NCBI GenBank assembly: GCA_024404025.1
Contig: JAKSQP010000009.1
Coordinates: 27,140 to 91,139 of the forward strand
Length of the DNA: 64,000 bases
Reading direction: 5' to 3'
Source: Clostridia bacterium
GTDB taxonomy: Bacteria > Bacillota > Clostridia > Oscillospirales > Acutalibacteraceae
Shown: positions 25,708 through 34,577 of the stretch, in pieces
Layout of the letters: each line of letters begins with the position of its first letter
How positions within the stretch are numbered: position 1 is the stretch's first letter
Notes under the pieces: model-generated
Seen by the model: only the letters and a program-made list of their open reading frames with translations
The model's database searches: none
Told to the model about the DNA's origin: nothing
Position numbers and translations under genes: made by a program

Positions 25708-27144
25708 ATGACCTCAAAGGATAAAATCCAGCGCTCTATGGCTTCGGTCACTTTTGATGCAATTTACAAATACATCAAAAAATCTCCCGAAGAAAATCTT
25801 GTTAAATTCATCAACTTTGCCGAGAAGCTCGTGAGCGGCATTTTCCCCGAAAAGAATTTTGATGCGTTCCGCAATGCTGTTCAGGATAAAGAAAATGTAT
25901 GGCACACCTTTGCCATGAATGTAATTAACGGAATCGACGGCGATGTGCTGAAAAAAATGCTTCTTGCTTTCGGTCTTGGCGCCGGAATCAACGGAACAAA
26001 GGCAGTCAGAGAAAACAGAGAAAAATATAAGTGCAATGTTCCTTTCCTTATGCTCTTTGATCCCACAAGCGCATGCAATATGCGCTGCAAGGGCTGTTGG
26101 TCGGCGGAATACGGCCATAAATCAAACCTTTCTCTCAACGAAATGAGAAGCATAGTTAATCAAGGCACGGAGCTCGGCACGCATCTCTATATGCTCACCG
26201 GCGGTGAGCCTCTCATAAAGAAAAATGAAATTCTCACTCTCTGCCGTGAAAATCCGGACTGTATGTTCCTTGCATATACGAATGCAACTCTTATAGACGA
26301 GGAGTTCTGCGGCGAAATGAAGAAGGTCGGCAACCTCTCGCTTGCTTTAAGCATTGAGGGAACCGAGGAAAGCAACGATTTCAGACGGGGCGATGGTGCA
26401 TATCAGAGAACTGTCAAGGCAATGGATATGCTCAAGGAAAACGGCCTTTTCTACGGCATTTCCGTTTGTTACACAAGCCAAAATATTCCTTATGTTACAA
26501 GCGATGAATTCCTTGATCTGATGATTTCAAAAGGAGTTCTTTTCGGACTTTATTTCAACTATATGCCGGTTGGTCACGATGCGATCGTTGATCTCATTCC
26601 GACCCCTGAGCAGAGAGTTGAAATGTATAAATGGCTGCGCAGGATCCGGAACGGAAAAACCGGCAAACCTATGTTTGTTATGGATTTCCAGAATGATGCG
26701 GAATATGTCGGCGGCTGCATTGCAGGCGGCAGAAACTATTTTCACATCAACTCGGAAGGCGATATGGAGCCATGCGTTTTCATTCATTATTCGGATTCCA
26801 ACATCCGTGAAAAAACAATTCTTGAAGGTCTTCGGAGTCCGCTGTTTCAGGCGTACAGACACGATCAGCCCTTCAATGATAACCATTTAAGACCCTGCCC
26901 GATGCTCGAAAATCCCGATTGTCTGCGCAGAATGATTGCAAAAACGGGAGCAAAGTCAACTGACCTTATCGAGCCGGAAAGCGCCGAAACGCTCTGCGCA
27001 AAATGTGACCGCTTTGCGAATGCCTGGCAGCCCGTTGCGGACGAGCTTTGGAAAAACACGATCCATCCTAATCCGAAAACGCAGTTTTATCGTGATACTC
27101 CCGAAGGAAAAGCGGAATTTGCGAAAAAAAATAACTGCAAATAA
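25708..27144 (+). CDS. Radical SAM protein with SPASM-like C-terminus
   Basis: About 478 residues. The [4Fe-4S] motif CNMRCKGC (Cys123, Cys127, Cys130) sits after DPTSA; GGEPL follows as the SAM-binding segment. The C-terminal part holds further Cys residues (GGCIAGGRNYFHINSEGDMEPC, then CPMLENPDC and CAKC) that would bind a second cluster, as in SPASM/twitch proteins. An N-terminal helical domain of about 110 residues precedes the barrel. AGGAGG lies 10 nt before the ATG at 25708; a TTG one codon earlier is also possible. The substrate is unknown and no peptide precursor gene adjoins it. Confidence 0.85.
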   Translation: MTSKDKIQRSMASVTFDAIYKYIKKSPEENLVKFINFAEKLVSGIFPEKNFDAFRNAVQDKENVWHTFAMNVINGIDGDVLKKMLLAFGLGAGINGTKAVRENREKYKCNVPFLMLFDPTSACNMRCKGCWSAEYGHKSNLSLNEMRSIVNQGTELGTHLYMLTGGEPLIKKNEILTLCRENPDCMFLAYTNATLIDEEFCGEMKKVGNLSLALSIEGTEESNDFRRGDGAYQRTVKAMDMLKENGLFYGISVCYTSQNIPYVTSDEFLDLMISKGVLFGLYFNYMPVGHDAIVDLIPTPEQRVEMYKWLRRIRNGKTGKPMFVMDFQNDAEYVGGCIAGGRNYFHINSEGDMEPCVFIHYSDSNIREKTILEGLRSPLFQAYRHDQPFNDNHLRPCPMLENPDCLRRMIAKTGAKSTDLIEPESAETLCAKCDRFANAWQPVADELWKNTIHPNPKTQFYRDTPEGKAEFAKKNNCK

Positions 27145-27152
27145 ATAAATAC

Positions 27153-27224
27153 TATGGGGTGCTGACAAAAGTCGGCTGAGATCATACCCGAAACCTGATC
27201 CCGGTAATGCGGGCGTAGGGAGAG
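27153..27224 (+). promoter_or_regulatory. TPP (thiamine pyrophosphate) riboswitch
   Basis: The THI-element core is present in order: GGGGTGCT, GGCTGAGA, ACCCGAAACCTGATC and CCGGTAATGCGGGCGTAGGGA. It lies directly before a terminator hairpin and the thiT gene, so thiamine pyrophosphate should switch off thiamine uptake. Confidence 0.95.
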
Positions 27225-27236
27225 AGCTCAGTTTTT

Positions 27237-27264
27237 AAGCATCCGGTTTTCCGGATGCTTTTTG
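27237..27264 (+). terminator. Riboswitch-controlled terminator
   Basis: AAGCATCCGG pairs with CCGGATGCTT, then TTTTG. The spacing from the TPP aptamer fits an expression platform that ends transcription when ligand is bound. Confidence 0.85.
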
Positions 27265-27292
27265 TTTCCCCGAGAAATGAAAGGTGAAAAAC

Positions 27293-27874
27293 ATGTCAAA
27301 AAAAACAGCAAAAACTCAGGTGCTTGCGGAAAGCGCAATGATGGTCGCCCTCTCAATAGCAATTTTTGCAATTTCCGATTTTATCCCGTGGCCTTTCGCC
27401 TACGGCGGAGGATTCACTCTTTTCGGTCAGGTACCGATAGTTCTGATTTCTTATCGTCACGGTGTTAAAAACGGCATTGCTGCGGCGTTCGTGCTTGCTC
27501 TTTTCGAGCTGTTTATGGGATTCAAAAATGTCACATACGCCGCAAATGCGCTCGGAATGGCAACAGTCATTTTTGCCGATTATATTATAGCTTTCACCTG
27601 CCTCGGCATCGGCGGAATTTTCAAGGGAAAGCTGAAAAACAGGCAGACTGCCGAGCTGATTCTCGGAGGCCTTACGGTCTGCATCATCCGCTTTCTCTGC
27701 CACTTTATAAGCGGAGTTACCGTCTGGTCGGGATACTGCCCCGAGGGTCAGGCCGTTGCCGTATATTCACTTATTTATAACGGCTCATATATGCTTATCG
27801 AAACCATTCTGACCGTTGTCGGCCTTGGTGCGGTAAGTGCGGCATTCAACCTGAAAAAGAAAAGAATCTCCTGA
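27293..27874 (+). CDS. thiT: Thiamine ECF transporter S component
   Basis: About 193 residues, six hydrophobic segments, typical of ECF S components. YGGGFTLFGQVPIVLISYRHGVKNG and the C-terminal CHFISGVTVWSGYCPEG segment match ThiT, whose Trp/Glu/His residues hold thiamine. It works with the shared energising module EcfAA'T, which is not in this window. AAAGGTG lies 6 nt before the ATG at 27293, so the ATG three codons upstream is not chosen. Controlled by the TPP riboswitch directly upstream. Confidence 0.93.
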   Translation: MSKKTAKTQVLAESAMMVALSIAIFAISDFIPWPFAYGGGFTLFGQVPIVLISYRHGVKNGIAAAFVLALFELFMGFKNVTYAANALGMATVIFADYIIAFTCLGIGGIFKGKLKNRQTAELILGGLTVCIIRFLCHFISGVTVWSGYCPEGQAVAVYSLIYNGSYMLIETILTVVGLGAVSAAFNLKKKRIS

Positions 27875-27893
27875 AAATAACGGAGTGACAAAT

Positions 27894-29216
27894 ATGAAAA
27901 AAACAATTTCTTTGATTCTCTGCATCATTATATCTCTGACCGCCTGCACGGCTGCCTTTGCCGTCACTTCAGCCGGCAGAAGCTATTATGTTGATTCCGT
28001 TTCCGGAAGCGACGAGGCGGACGGATCAACGCCGGAAACAGCATGGAAAACCGTTTCGAGGCTGAGCGGAGAAACATTTTCCGCAGGAGACAGTATCTTT
28101 TTCAAAAGAGGATGCACATTCAACGGCACATTTTCAGCAAACGGAAACGGGACCGAATCAGAGCCAATCACCGTTTCGGCCTATGGCGAAGGTGCAAATC
28201 CCGTTTTCTCTTCCGCAGATCCGATCCCCCTTTTCATGGCTATAGGAGTGTCAAACTGGATCTTTGAAAATCTTGAACTCACCGCTCCGCAGGGAATCGG
28301 AATGATGATCTACGGCATGAACGGAAACAATGTTGAAAATATCACGGTGAGAAACTGCTATTTTCACGATATATCTCCAGACGGAGAAGGAACAAACTAC
28401 TGTGCCGTTTATCTGAACATAGACAGAAGCGGCGCAAGGCTGCATAACATCCATCTTGATTCATTGAGGATCGAAAACACCTCATGGGCTATCCATTCCA
28501 GCGGCGTAAACGCCGAAAACGACAAAGGTATTTTCAAAGGTCCCGATGAGGATTACAACTCGGACTATATTTTTGAAAATATATACATAAAGAATGCACG
28601 GCGTGCGGGAATCGTTGTTGCTGCCGTAAAAAACTGCCTTGTCCGCAACTGCCGCATTCTTGATTGTGCAACAGCGCAGGAATCCGCCTTTGCGCCGCTC
28701 TGGATAAGGCATTCAAAATTCGTCACGGTTGAATATTGCGAAATCGCAGGCTCAACAAATCGGACCGACGGAATGGCGATTGACTTTGACGGCTGGACTA
28801 CCGACAGCGTTTACAGATACATCTATTCCCACGATAACACCCGTTTTATAAAAAACTGCGTTTTCGACAATGTCACTTACAATGCCGGAAATGAGGTGTG
28901 CAACTGCGTATCGGTAAACGATAATGAAAAAATGAATTGGTCGGCAATTTCGCTGATAAGCTCCTCCGCTCCGTCATTTGCGGCTATGAGGAATTTCAGC
29001 TTTCACGATAACATCATTGTCAACGGTTCACCGATACTGTGGATAAGAACACCGCTGGCAAAAATCGAAAACGTGACCTTTATCGGCTCTGCGTTTTCAA
29101 ACCTGCTTCACCGTTTCTTCAATCTTTTCTCGTTTTCAACCGGCTTCAATTACCGGGCTGACGGCGATATTTCGGAACTGATCGAAGAAATAACAAAGGA
29201 TTTGCCTGAATATTAA
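27894..29216 (+). CDS. Secreted right-handed beta-helix protein (pectate lyase-like fold)
   Basis: About 440 residues from the ATG at 27894 (GGAG 8 nt upstream). A clear signal peptide ends near residue 24 (CTAAFA). YYVDSVSGSDEADGSTPETAWKT is the usual N-terminal cap of parallel beta-helix carbohydrate-active or surface proteins, and repeats such as NWIFENLELTAPQGIGM and ENITVRNCYFHDI form the helix turns. No catalytic motif of a named lyase or hydrolase family is evident. It follows thiT by 19 nt and may be co-transcribed, though a functional link is not obvious. Confidence 0.82.
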   Translation: MKKTISLILCIIISLTACTAAFAVTSAGRSYYVDSVSGSDEADGSTPETAWKTVSRLSGETFSAGDSIFFKRGCTFNGTFSANGNGTESEPITVSAYGEGANPVFSSADPIPLFMAIGVSNWIFENLELTAPQGIGMMIYGMNGNNVENITVRNCYFHDISPDGEGTNYCAVYLNIDRSGARLHNIHLDSLRIENTSWAIHSSGVNAENDKGIFKGPDEDYNSDYIFENIYIKNARRAGIVVAAVKNCLVRNCRILDCATAQESAFAPLWIRHSKFVTVEYCEIAGSTNRTDGMAIDFDGWTTDSVYRYIYSHDNTRFIKNCVFDNVTYNAGNEVCNCVSVNDNEKMNWSAISLISSSAPSFAAMRNFSFHDNIIVNGSPILWIRTPLAKIENVTFIGSAFSNLLHRFFNLFSFSTGFNYRADGDISELIEEITKDLPEY

Positions 29217-29221
29217 AAAAC

Positions 29222-29260
29222 CAGCCGGAATGAAAAATCATTCCGGCTGTTCATTTTTAT
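29222..29260. terminator. Bidirectional terminator between convergent genes
   Basis: CAGCCGGAATGA pairs with TCATTCCGGCTG around AAAA, flanked by A- and T-rich runs. Confidence 0.88.
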
Positions 29261-30621
29261 AAGTTGTTGAGAAAATACTGCATAACCTTATTAGAAACCG
29301 TAACCGCCGTGCGCATTCCCGAACCTGCATTTTCGGCAATGCAGACAACCGCAAGGGGAAGATCGCTCCTTTGCGAATAACCAACAAACCACGAATGGCT
29401 CGCCGCATTATCCTGCTGAGCGGTTCCCGTTTTGCCGCACATTTCAAGGTCGGGAAATCTGTAATCTCCGTAGCAGTCTCTGATATTCGAACGGAGCATA
29501 TCATTGAGCTTCTGCGCCGTTGCGGGATTCATTTTTATGACCGTTTCCGGCGGTCTGCCCACAACGCTGCTGATAACTCCGGCTGATCTGATTCTGTCCG
29601 GAGCATAGCCGTTTCCTCCGTTTGCAATTGCACCTGCGATCATAAGAAAATGCGTTGGGTTAACATAGGTCGTTGATTGGCCGATGCCCGCCCATCCAAG
29701 CTCCGAAGCGCTCGTTTCAGGCGGATCGAATCTGCTCTTTCCGAGCCTTATTTCCTTTGCGGCAAGCTGCTTATTAAATCCGAGGGATTCTGCGGTTGCA
29801 AGCAGCTTTTCGGGGCCCAGCTCAACGGCGATTTCGGCAAAAACGCTGTTGCAGGATTCGTTCATCGCTTCAAGAAAAGTGATTTTTCCGTGTTCTCCGT
29901 TGCAGATAACGGAACCGTCTTTGAATTTATGTTCTCCCGTGCATTCAAAGGTTCTTGAATCTATATCGGGAATATTTTCGATTGCGCAGGCAGCGGTAAC
30001 GATTTTCATTATCGAGCCCGGAGTGTATATGCCCGAAACGACCTTGTCAAGAAATACGCCTTCAAATTCAGGATTGGTCAGCAGGTCTTTGGGCACATTA
30101 TCAACATCGTATGCCGGCTTTGAAACGCTGCAGAGAAGCTCTCCGGTTTTATAGTTATAAACCTCAACCGCTCCGTTGAAATCTCCGAGAGCCTCATACG
30201 CAATGCGGTTTGCTTCGCTGTCGATATTCAGAGTAATATCCGTTCCCGTGCCGCTGCTTTTCAGTTTATATATACCGTTTACAAAGTTATAGCCCGAAAG
30301 CACGTCACGATAAAGGTAATGTGTGCCGGTTGAAATATATCCGGAGGTATCTCCGACAATATGAAGCACCGCCTTACGGACCGATGCGCTCTTTGAAAAA
30401 ACTCTTTCGTTATCAACGCTCTCGGCAAGCGTTTCGCCGTTGCGGTTATAAATCGCACCCGTGTTAATAACCGTTCCGTTGCTGTAAATATGCCTGTTGG
30501 CTTTGTTTGAAGCCCAGACGGAGCCGTGCATAGCGAGCTGAACAACGAATATTATCACTCCCGCAAGGAAAGCTCCGATGATGGCATAAATCACAGCTGC
30601 TCTTTTTGCGGTTATCTTCAT
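29257..30621 (-). CDS. Class B penicillin-binding protein (peptidoglycan transpeptidase)
   Basis: 454 residues, one N-terminal membrane anchor (about 9-30). Catalytic motifs are complete: SIMK with Ser203 and Lys206, SCN (256-258) and KTG (397-399). It is short for PBP2/FtsI and lacks a large dimerisation head, like the actinobacterial/clostridial PbpA type. It overlaps the FtsW/RodA-like gene by 4 nt; this SEDS glycosyltransferase-transpeptidase pairing is known to polymerise and crosslink peptidoglycan as a unit. The role could be division, elongation or sporulation. Confidence 0.92.
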   Translation of the reverse strand: MKITAKRAAVIYAIIGAFLAGVIIFVVQLAMHGSVWASNKANRHIYSNGTVINTGAIYNRNGETLAESVDNERVFSKSASVRKAVLHIVGDTSGYISTGTHYLYRDVLSGYNFVNGIYKLKSSGTGTDITLNIDSEANRIAYEALGDFNGAVEVYNYKTGELLCSVSKPAYDVDNVPKDLLTNPEFEGVFLDKVVSGIYTPGSIMKIVTAACAIENIPDIDSRTFECTGEHKFKDGSVICNGEHGKITFLEAMNESCNSVFAEIAVELGPEKLLATAESLGFNKQLAAKEIRLGKSRFDPPETSASELGWAGIGQSTTYVNPTHFLMIAGAIANGGNGYAPDRIRSAGVISSVVGRPPETVIKMNPATAQKLNDMLRSNIRDCYGDYRFPDLEMCGKTGTAQQDNAASHSWFVGYSQRSDLPLAVVCIAENAGSGMRTAVTVSNKVMQYFLNNL

Positions 30622-31925
30622 GCAGCTCCACCTCTTTTCTTCGGCGCAGCCGTATTTTTCTTCGATTTTCCGACCTTGATGCTCTTCGGGTCAACGGCAG
30701 GCGGCGGGGTAAAATGCGCTCCTGCGGCTCTGATATACGCAAGCAGACCCCATGAGCAGAGCATACTTGAACCTCCCCTGCTCACAAACGGCAAAGTAAC
30801 GCCAGTCAGCGGAAGAAGGTCCGTTATTCCGAAAACATTGAGAGAAAGCTGAAACAGAAGCATTCCGGCAGCCGCAACTGCGGCAATCATATAGAATGTT
30901 GAACCGGATGCCCTCGCCGCTCTGATTGCAAAAAAAGCAATTCCGGCAAAGCTCAAAAGCACTGCTATTCCGATAATCAGCCCCCATTCTTCGCAGATAA
31001 GCCCGAAAACGAGGTCGGTTGAAGCGGCATAAACATTTCTTAAAAATCCCTCACCGATGCCGAGACCGAAAAAGCCTCCGCAGGCGGAATAAATAAGCAC
31101 TCTGGTCTGCTGATAGCCGGTTGTGTCCATAAAATCCCAGACATGGCGGTAAGCAGCAAATCTGTTCGCAACATAAGGCTTGAAATAGATTATCAGCACC
31201 GCTCCCATAAGAGCCGCAGCGCAGATGATGATAATCGTTCTTATATCGCCCGAACGCATAAACGCTATCAGAACGAAAGTGAAAAAGAATATCAGCGCCG
31301 TGCCGAAATCCTTGATAAGAAAAAGGAATCCCACGCACGCCATTGAAAAAACGATATATTTCGTCAGGCTGACGCTCGAAATAAGTTTTTCAAGAGAAAC
31401 CGAGCCGACAAGGATGAATGCGATTTTAACGAGCTCCGACGGCTGAATCGAAAAGAAGCCGAGGTCTATCCAGTTGAATGTTCCGTTAACGGCTTTTGCA
31501 AGAACGAGATTCAGAGCAAGCACTCCGAGAGAGCATATCGCCGCCGGATAGCGCAGAGCGCAGGCAATGTTATAATTCTCAAGAAGAGCGAGCATTATAA
31601 GATAAATCACAAGGCCTATGCCGATTGCGGCAAGCTGTTTTATTGCATAGCTTTCGCTGAAGCTTGCGCACACGGTAAGCCCGATTCCCGAAAGAAAAAA
31701 AGCTATTGCCTCAAGCTCAAAATAATCGCTGCCCGTTACGGTTGTGCCAATGGTCATATAAACCCATTCAACGGCAATATATCCAAGAAAAATATATATA
31801 AGATTCAGGCTGATTTCCTTTTCTCTGAAAATCACGCAGGATGCACTCAACATCTGAAACAATGTCATTAAAAACATAACCGTTATCTGCTTGAACTTCG
31901 GCTGACTTTTTGCCTTTGTTTTCAC
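30618..31925 (-). CDS. SEDS-family peptidoglycan polymerase (FtsW/RodA/SpoVE-like)
   Basis: About 435 residues, roughly ten or more transmembrane segments. LIKDFGTALIFFFTF and LPLTGVTLPFVSRGGSSML are the family hallmarks; the second is the C-terminal signature. The GTG at 31925 is chosen because AGGAGG lies 7 nt upstream and because the promoter at 31948-31976 would fall inside the longer reading frame. First gene of a two-gene operon with its partner transpeptidase. Confidence 0.92.
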   Translation of the reverse strand: MKTKAKSQPKFKQITVMFLMTLFQMLSASCVIFREKEISLNLIYIFLGYIAVEWVYMTIGTTVTGSDYFELEAIAFFLSGIGLTVCASFSESYAIKQLAAIGIGLVIYLIMLALLENYNIACALRYPAAICSLGVLALNLVLAKAVNGTFNWIDLGFFSIQPSELVKIAFILVGSVSLEKLISSVSLTKYIVFSMACVGFLFLIKDFGTALIFFFTFVLIAFMRSGDIRTIIIICAAALMGAVLIIYFKPYVANRFAAYRHVWDFMDTTGYQQTRVLIYSACGGFFGLGIGEGFLRNVYAASTDLVFGLICEEWGLIIGIAVLLSFAGIAFFAIRAARASGSTFYMIAAVAAAGMLLFQLSLNVFGITDLLPLTGVTLPFVSRGGSSMLCSWGLLAYIRAAGAHFTPPPAVDPKSIKVGKSKKNTAAPKKRGGAA

Positions 31926-31947
31926 GCGCATCCCTCCTTTTTTCACA

Positions 31948-31976
31948 ATAATATCACAGATTTGTGAATAATTCAA
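31948..31976 (-). promoter_or_regulatory. Promoter of the SEDS-PBP operon
   Basis: Minus strand: TTGAAT, 17 nt, TATTAT. TTCACAAATCTGTGAA around 31955-31968 forms a short palindrome within the spacer. Confidence 0.6.
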
Positions 31977-32131
31977 CACAGCGCTCAATTCACATTTCAT
32001 CATAATAATGTTTTCCGTTTCTTCACACTTTATTTTCTTCGGATTAATTCCCGGGATATATCATTGAAGATAATTCCGAATATACTGATATAGGGGATCG
32101 CTCTTTATTAATATAAATATTAAAAAAAATA

Positions 32132-32160
32132 TTGCAAGCGGTGACAAAATAGTGTATAAT
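32132..32160 (+). promoter_or_regulatory. Promoter of the cysteine desulfurase-thiI-cinA-sortase operon
   Basis: TTGCAA, 17 nt, TATAAT, about 50 nt before the first gene. Confidence 0.75.
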
Positions 32161-32212
32161 GTGTTAAATATGATTAAAATGGGTGTAGTGCCGACAGGAG
32201 GAAAACGCAGAA

Positions 32213-33346
32213 ATGGAAGCCTATTTTGATAACAGTGCAACTACTGCCCCTTGTGCCGAAGCGATCGAGGCAATGAATTTTGCTCTCAGAGAATGCTGGG
32301 GAAACCCCTCTTCTCTTCATCGCACCGGCAATAAAGCCAAAGAGCTGCTTGAGCTTTCACGGGAGAGCATCGCAAAGCGTCTTTCGTGCTATCCCGAAGA
32401 AATATTTTTCACTTCCGGCGGAACGGAAAGCAACAATCTTGCCGTTATCGGAGCGGCAAACCAGATGAAGCGCTTCGGAAAAAGAATCGTTTCAACAAGC
32501 ATTGAGCATCCGAGCATTGATGAAACATTGAGCCGCCTTGAAGAAGACGGATTTGAGATCATCAGGCTCAAGGTTGACAGCCACGGAAAAATAAACGAAA
32601 AAGATCTTTTTGCGGCGGTCAATTCAAACACGATTCTCATAACGATGATGCTCGTTAATAACGAGGTCGGCTCAATTATGCCGATAGCTTCGGCAAAAAG
32701 AGCGGCAATGGCAGCCCGTTCACCTGCCCTCATCCATTGCGATGCGGTTCAGGCATTCGGAAAAATGCCGATAAAGCCATCCGCTCTCGGCGTTGACCTT
32801 ATGACAATAAGCTCCCACAAAATTCACGGTCCCAAAGGCGTCGGCGCTCTCTACATCCGCAAGGGCGTTAAAATCAAGCCCCGCACCTTCGGCGGAGCGC
32901 AGGAAATGAAAATCAGACCGGGTACGGAAGCCATGCCGGCAATCGCAGGCTTCGGAGCGGCAGCAAGAGCTCTTCCCGATCCGAAAAAAGAGCTTGAGCA
33001 CGTTACAATGCTCCGTGACTATATGGTTTCGCATCTTGAAGATATTGACGGCGTTGTTATCAACTCCCCCGAGGATGCTCTTCCGTTTGTGACCAACATT
33101 TCAATTATCGGCACCAAATCCGAGCCGATGCTGAATTTCCTTTCGGAAAGAGGAATATCCGTTTCAAGCGGCTCCGCCTGCTCAAAGGGCAAAAAAAGCC
33201 ATGTGCTGGCAAAAATGGATCTCGATGCCAAAAGGCTTGAAGGTCCTCTTCGCATAAGCTTTTCAAGATTCACTACTCTTGATGAAATAGATTACCTCAT
33301 AACGGCGATTGCAGAGGGCAGAAAGAAAATAAGACAGACAAAATAA
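32213..33346 (+). CDS. Cysteine desulfurase (NifS/NifZ-like)
   Basis: 377 residues, PLP enzyme that takes sulfur from cysteine onto its own active-site Cys. FDNSATTAP at the N-terminus, TSGGTESNNLA (phosphate binding), SSHKIHGPKGVGALYIRKG with the PLP Lys, and SGSACSKG with the catalytic Cys near residue 325. Directly followed by thiI, the arrangement known from Bacillus subtilis where NifZ hands sulfur straight to ThiI for tRNA 4-thiouridine. GGAGG lies about 10 nt before the ATG. First gene of a six-gene rightward run. Confidence 0.93.
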   Translation: MEAYFDNSATTAPCAEAIEAMNFALRECWGNPSSLHRTGNKAKELLELSRESIAKRLSCYPEEIFFTSGGTESNNLAVIGAANQMKRFGKRIVSTSIEHPSIDETLSRLEEDGFEIIRLKVDSHGKINEKDLFAAVNSNTILITMMLVNNEVGSIMPIASAKRAAMAARSPALIHCDAVQAFGKMPIKPSALGVDLMTISSHKIHGPKGVGALYIRKGVKIKPRTFGGAQEMKIRPGTEAMPAIAGFGAAARALPDPKKELEHVTMLRDYMVSHLEDIDGVVINSPEDALPFVTNISIIGTKSEPMLNFLSERGISVSSGSACSKGKKSHVLAKMDLDAKRLEGPLRISFSRFTTLDEIDYLITAIAEGRKKIRQTK

Positions 33347-33382
33347 AGCATTTCAAAAAAAGAAAAATCCGGAGAGTTTCAA

Positions 33383-34558
33383 ATGAAAGAAGTTATTTTA
33401 ATAAAAAACGGCGAGCTTGCCCTCAAAGGTCTTAACAGAAGAACCTTTGAGGATATGCTCGTCAAGAATATGCGCCACAGGCTTTCAGGCATCGGCAAAT
33501 TTACTTTCACGCAGTCGCAGTCAACAATTGCTGCGCAGCCCGTTGATGAAGACGCCGATTTTGAAGAAACAGTTGAGCGCCTTAAAAAAGTTTTCGGCAT
33601 TGCAGCATTTTCAAGAGCCGCCGCAGTTGAGAAGGATATGGAAACCATTCTGAAATGCGCAGAGGATTATCTCGCAGATGATCTGCTTTCGGCAAGAACA
33701 TTCAAGGTTGAAGCAAAGCGTTCAGACAAGAAATTTCCTCTCAAATCCCCCGAAATCTGTGCAGAGGTCGGCGGTTATCTTTTGAGAAAATATCCTCACC
33801 TCTCGGTTGATGTTCACGAGCCGGAGCTGACGGTCAACATAGAAATCAGAGATCAGTTCGCCTATATTCACGGCAAGCAGATAAAGGGCGCAGGCGGAAT
33901 GCCGACGGGAAGCGCAGGAAAAGCCGCTCTTCTCATTTCCGGCGGAATCGACAGCCCTGTTGCCGGATATATGATGGCTAAAAGAGGGCTTGAGCTGACA
34001 GCAGTTCATTTTGCTTCTCCCCCTTACACAAGCGAAAGAGCAGAGCAGAAGGTACATTCACTTTTAAAGCAGGTTGCAAAATATTCGGGCAGAATAGGAC
34101 TGTGGGTCGTTCCGTTCACGGAAACGCAGGAACTGATAAAAGACAACTGCCCAGAGGATATTTTCACGGTCATTATGAGAAGAATGATGATGAGAGTTGC
34201 GCAGATAATTGCAGAAAGAGAAAAAGCGGGCGCACTCATCACGGGCGAAAGCGTCGGCCAGGTCGCAAGCCAGACCATGCCCGCAATCGCCTGCACGGAT
34301 AATGTTTGCAAAATCCCCGTTTTCCGTCCGCTTATCGGAATGGACAAGGATGAGGTCGTTATCATTTCGAGAAGAATCGAAACCTTTGATATTTCGATTC
34401 TTCCCTATGAGGATTGCTGCACGGTGTTCACGCCGAAGCATCCGAGAACAAGGCCCACAATAGATTATGTTGAAGAATGCGAAAAGGCTCTTGATGTTGA
34501 CAGGCTCGTAAAAGAAGCTGCCGAAAACGCAAGATTCGTTTCAATAAGCGCATATTGA
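33383..34558 (+). CDS. thiI: tRNA 4-thiouridine synthase ThiI (no rhodanese domain)
   Basis: 391 residues. N-terminal ferredoxin-like/THUMP region (about 1-165), then the PP-loop ATPase motif SGGIDSPVAGYMM (about 190-203). The length and the ending in a short helical tail show that the C-terminal rhodanese domain of enterobacterial ThiI is absent, as in most Firmicutes, so the upstream cysteine desulfurase should supply sulfur directly. The CCTVFTPKHPRTRP segment near the C-terminus is also typical. GGAGAG precedes the start. Confidence 0.95.
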   Translation: MKEVILIKNGELALKGLNRRTFEDMLVKNMRHRLSGIGKFTFTQSQSTIAAQPVDEDADFEETVERLKKVFGIAAFSRAAAVEKDMETILKCAEDYLADDLLSARTFKVEAKRSDKKFPLKSPEICAEVGGYLLRKYPHLSVDVHEPELTVNIEIRDQFAYIHGKQIKGAGGMPTGSAGKAALLISGGIDSPVAGYMMAKRGLELTAVHFASPPYTSERAEQKVHSLLKQVAKYSGRIGLWVVPFTETQELIKDNCPEDIFTVIMRRMMMRVAQIIAEREKAGALITGESVGQVASQTMPAIACTDNVCKIPVFRPLIGMDKDEVVIISRRIETFDISILPYEDCCTVFTPKHPRTRPTIDYVEECEKALDVDRLVKEAAENARFVSISAY

Positions 34559-34577
34559 ATTAAAAGAGGAACGCAGT

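Noticed and set aside
25708..27144. Radical SAM protein as a RiPP maturase with a nearby precursor peptide
   Set aside because: No small peptide gene or export gene was found on either side; the next element is the TPP riboswitch.
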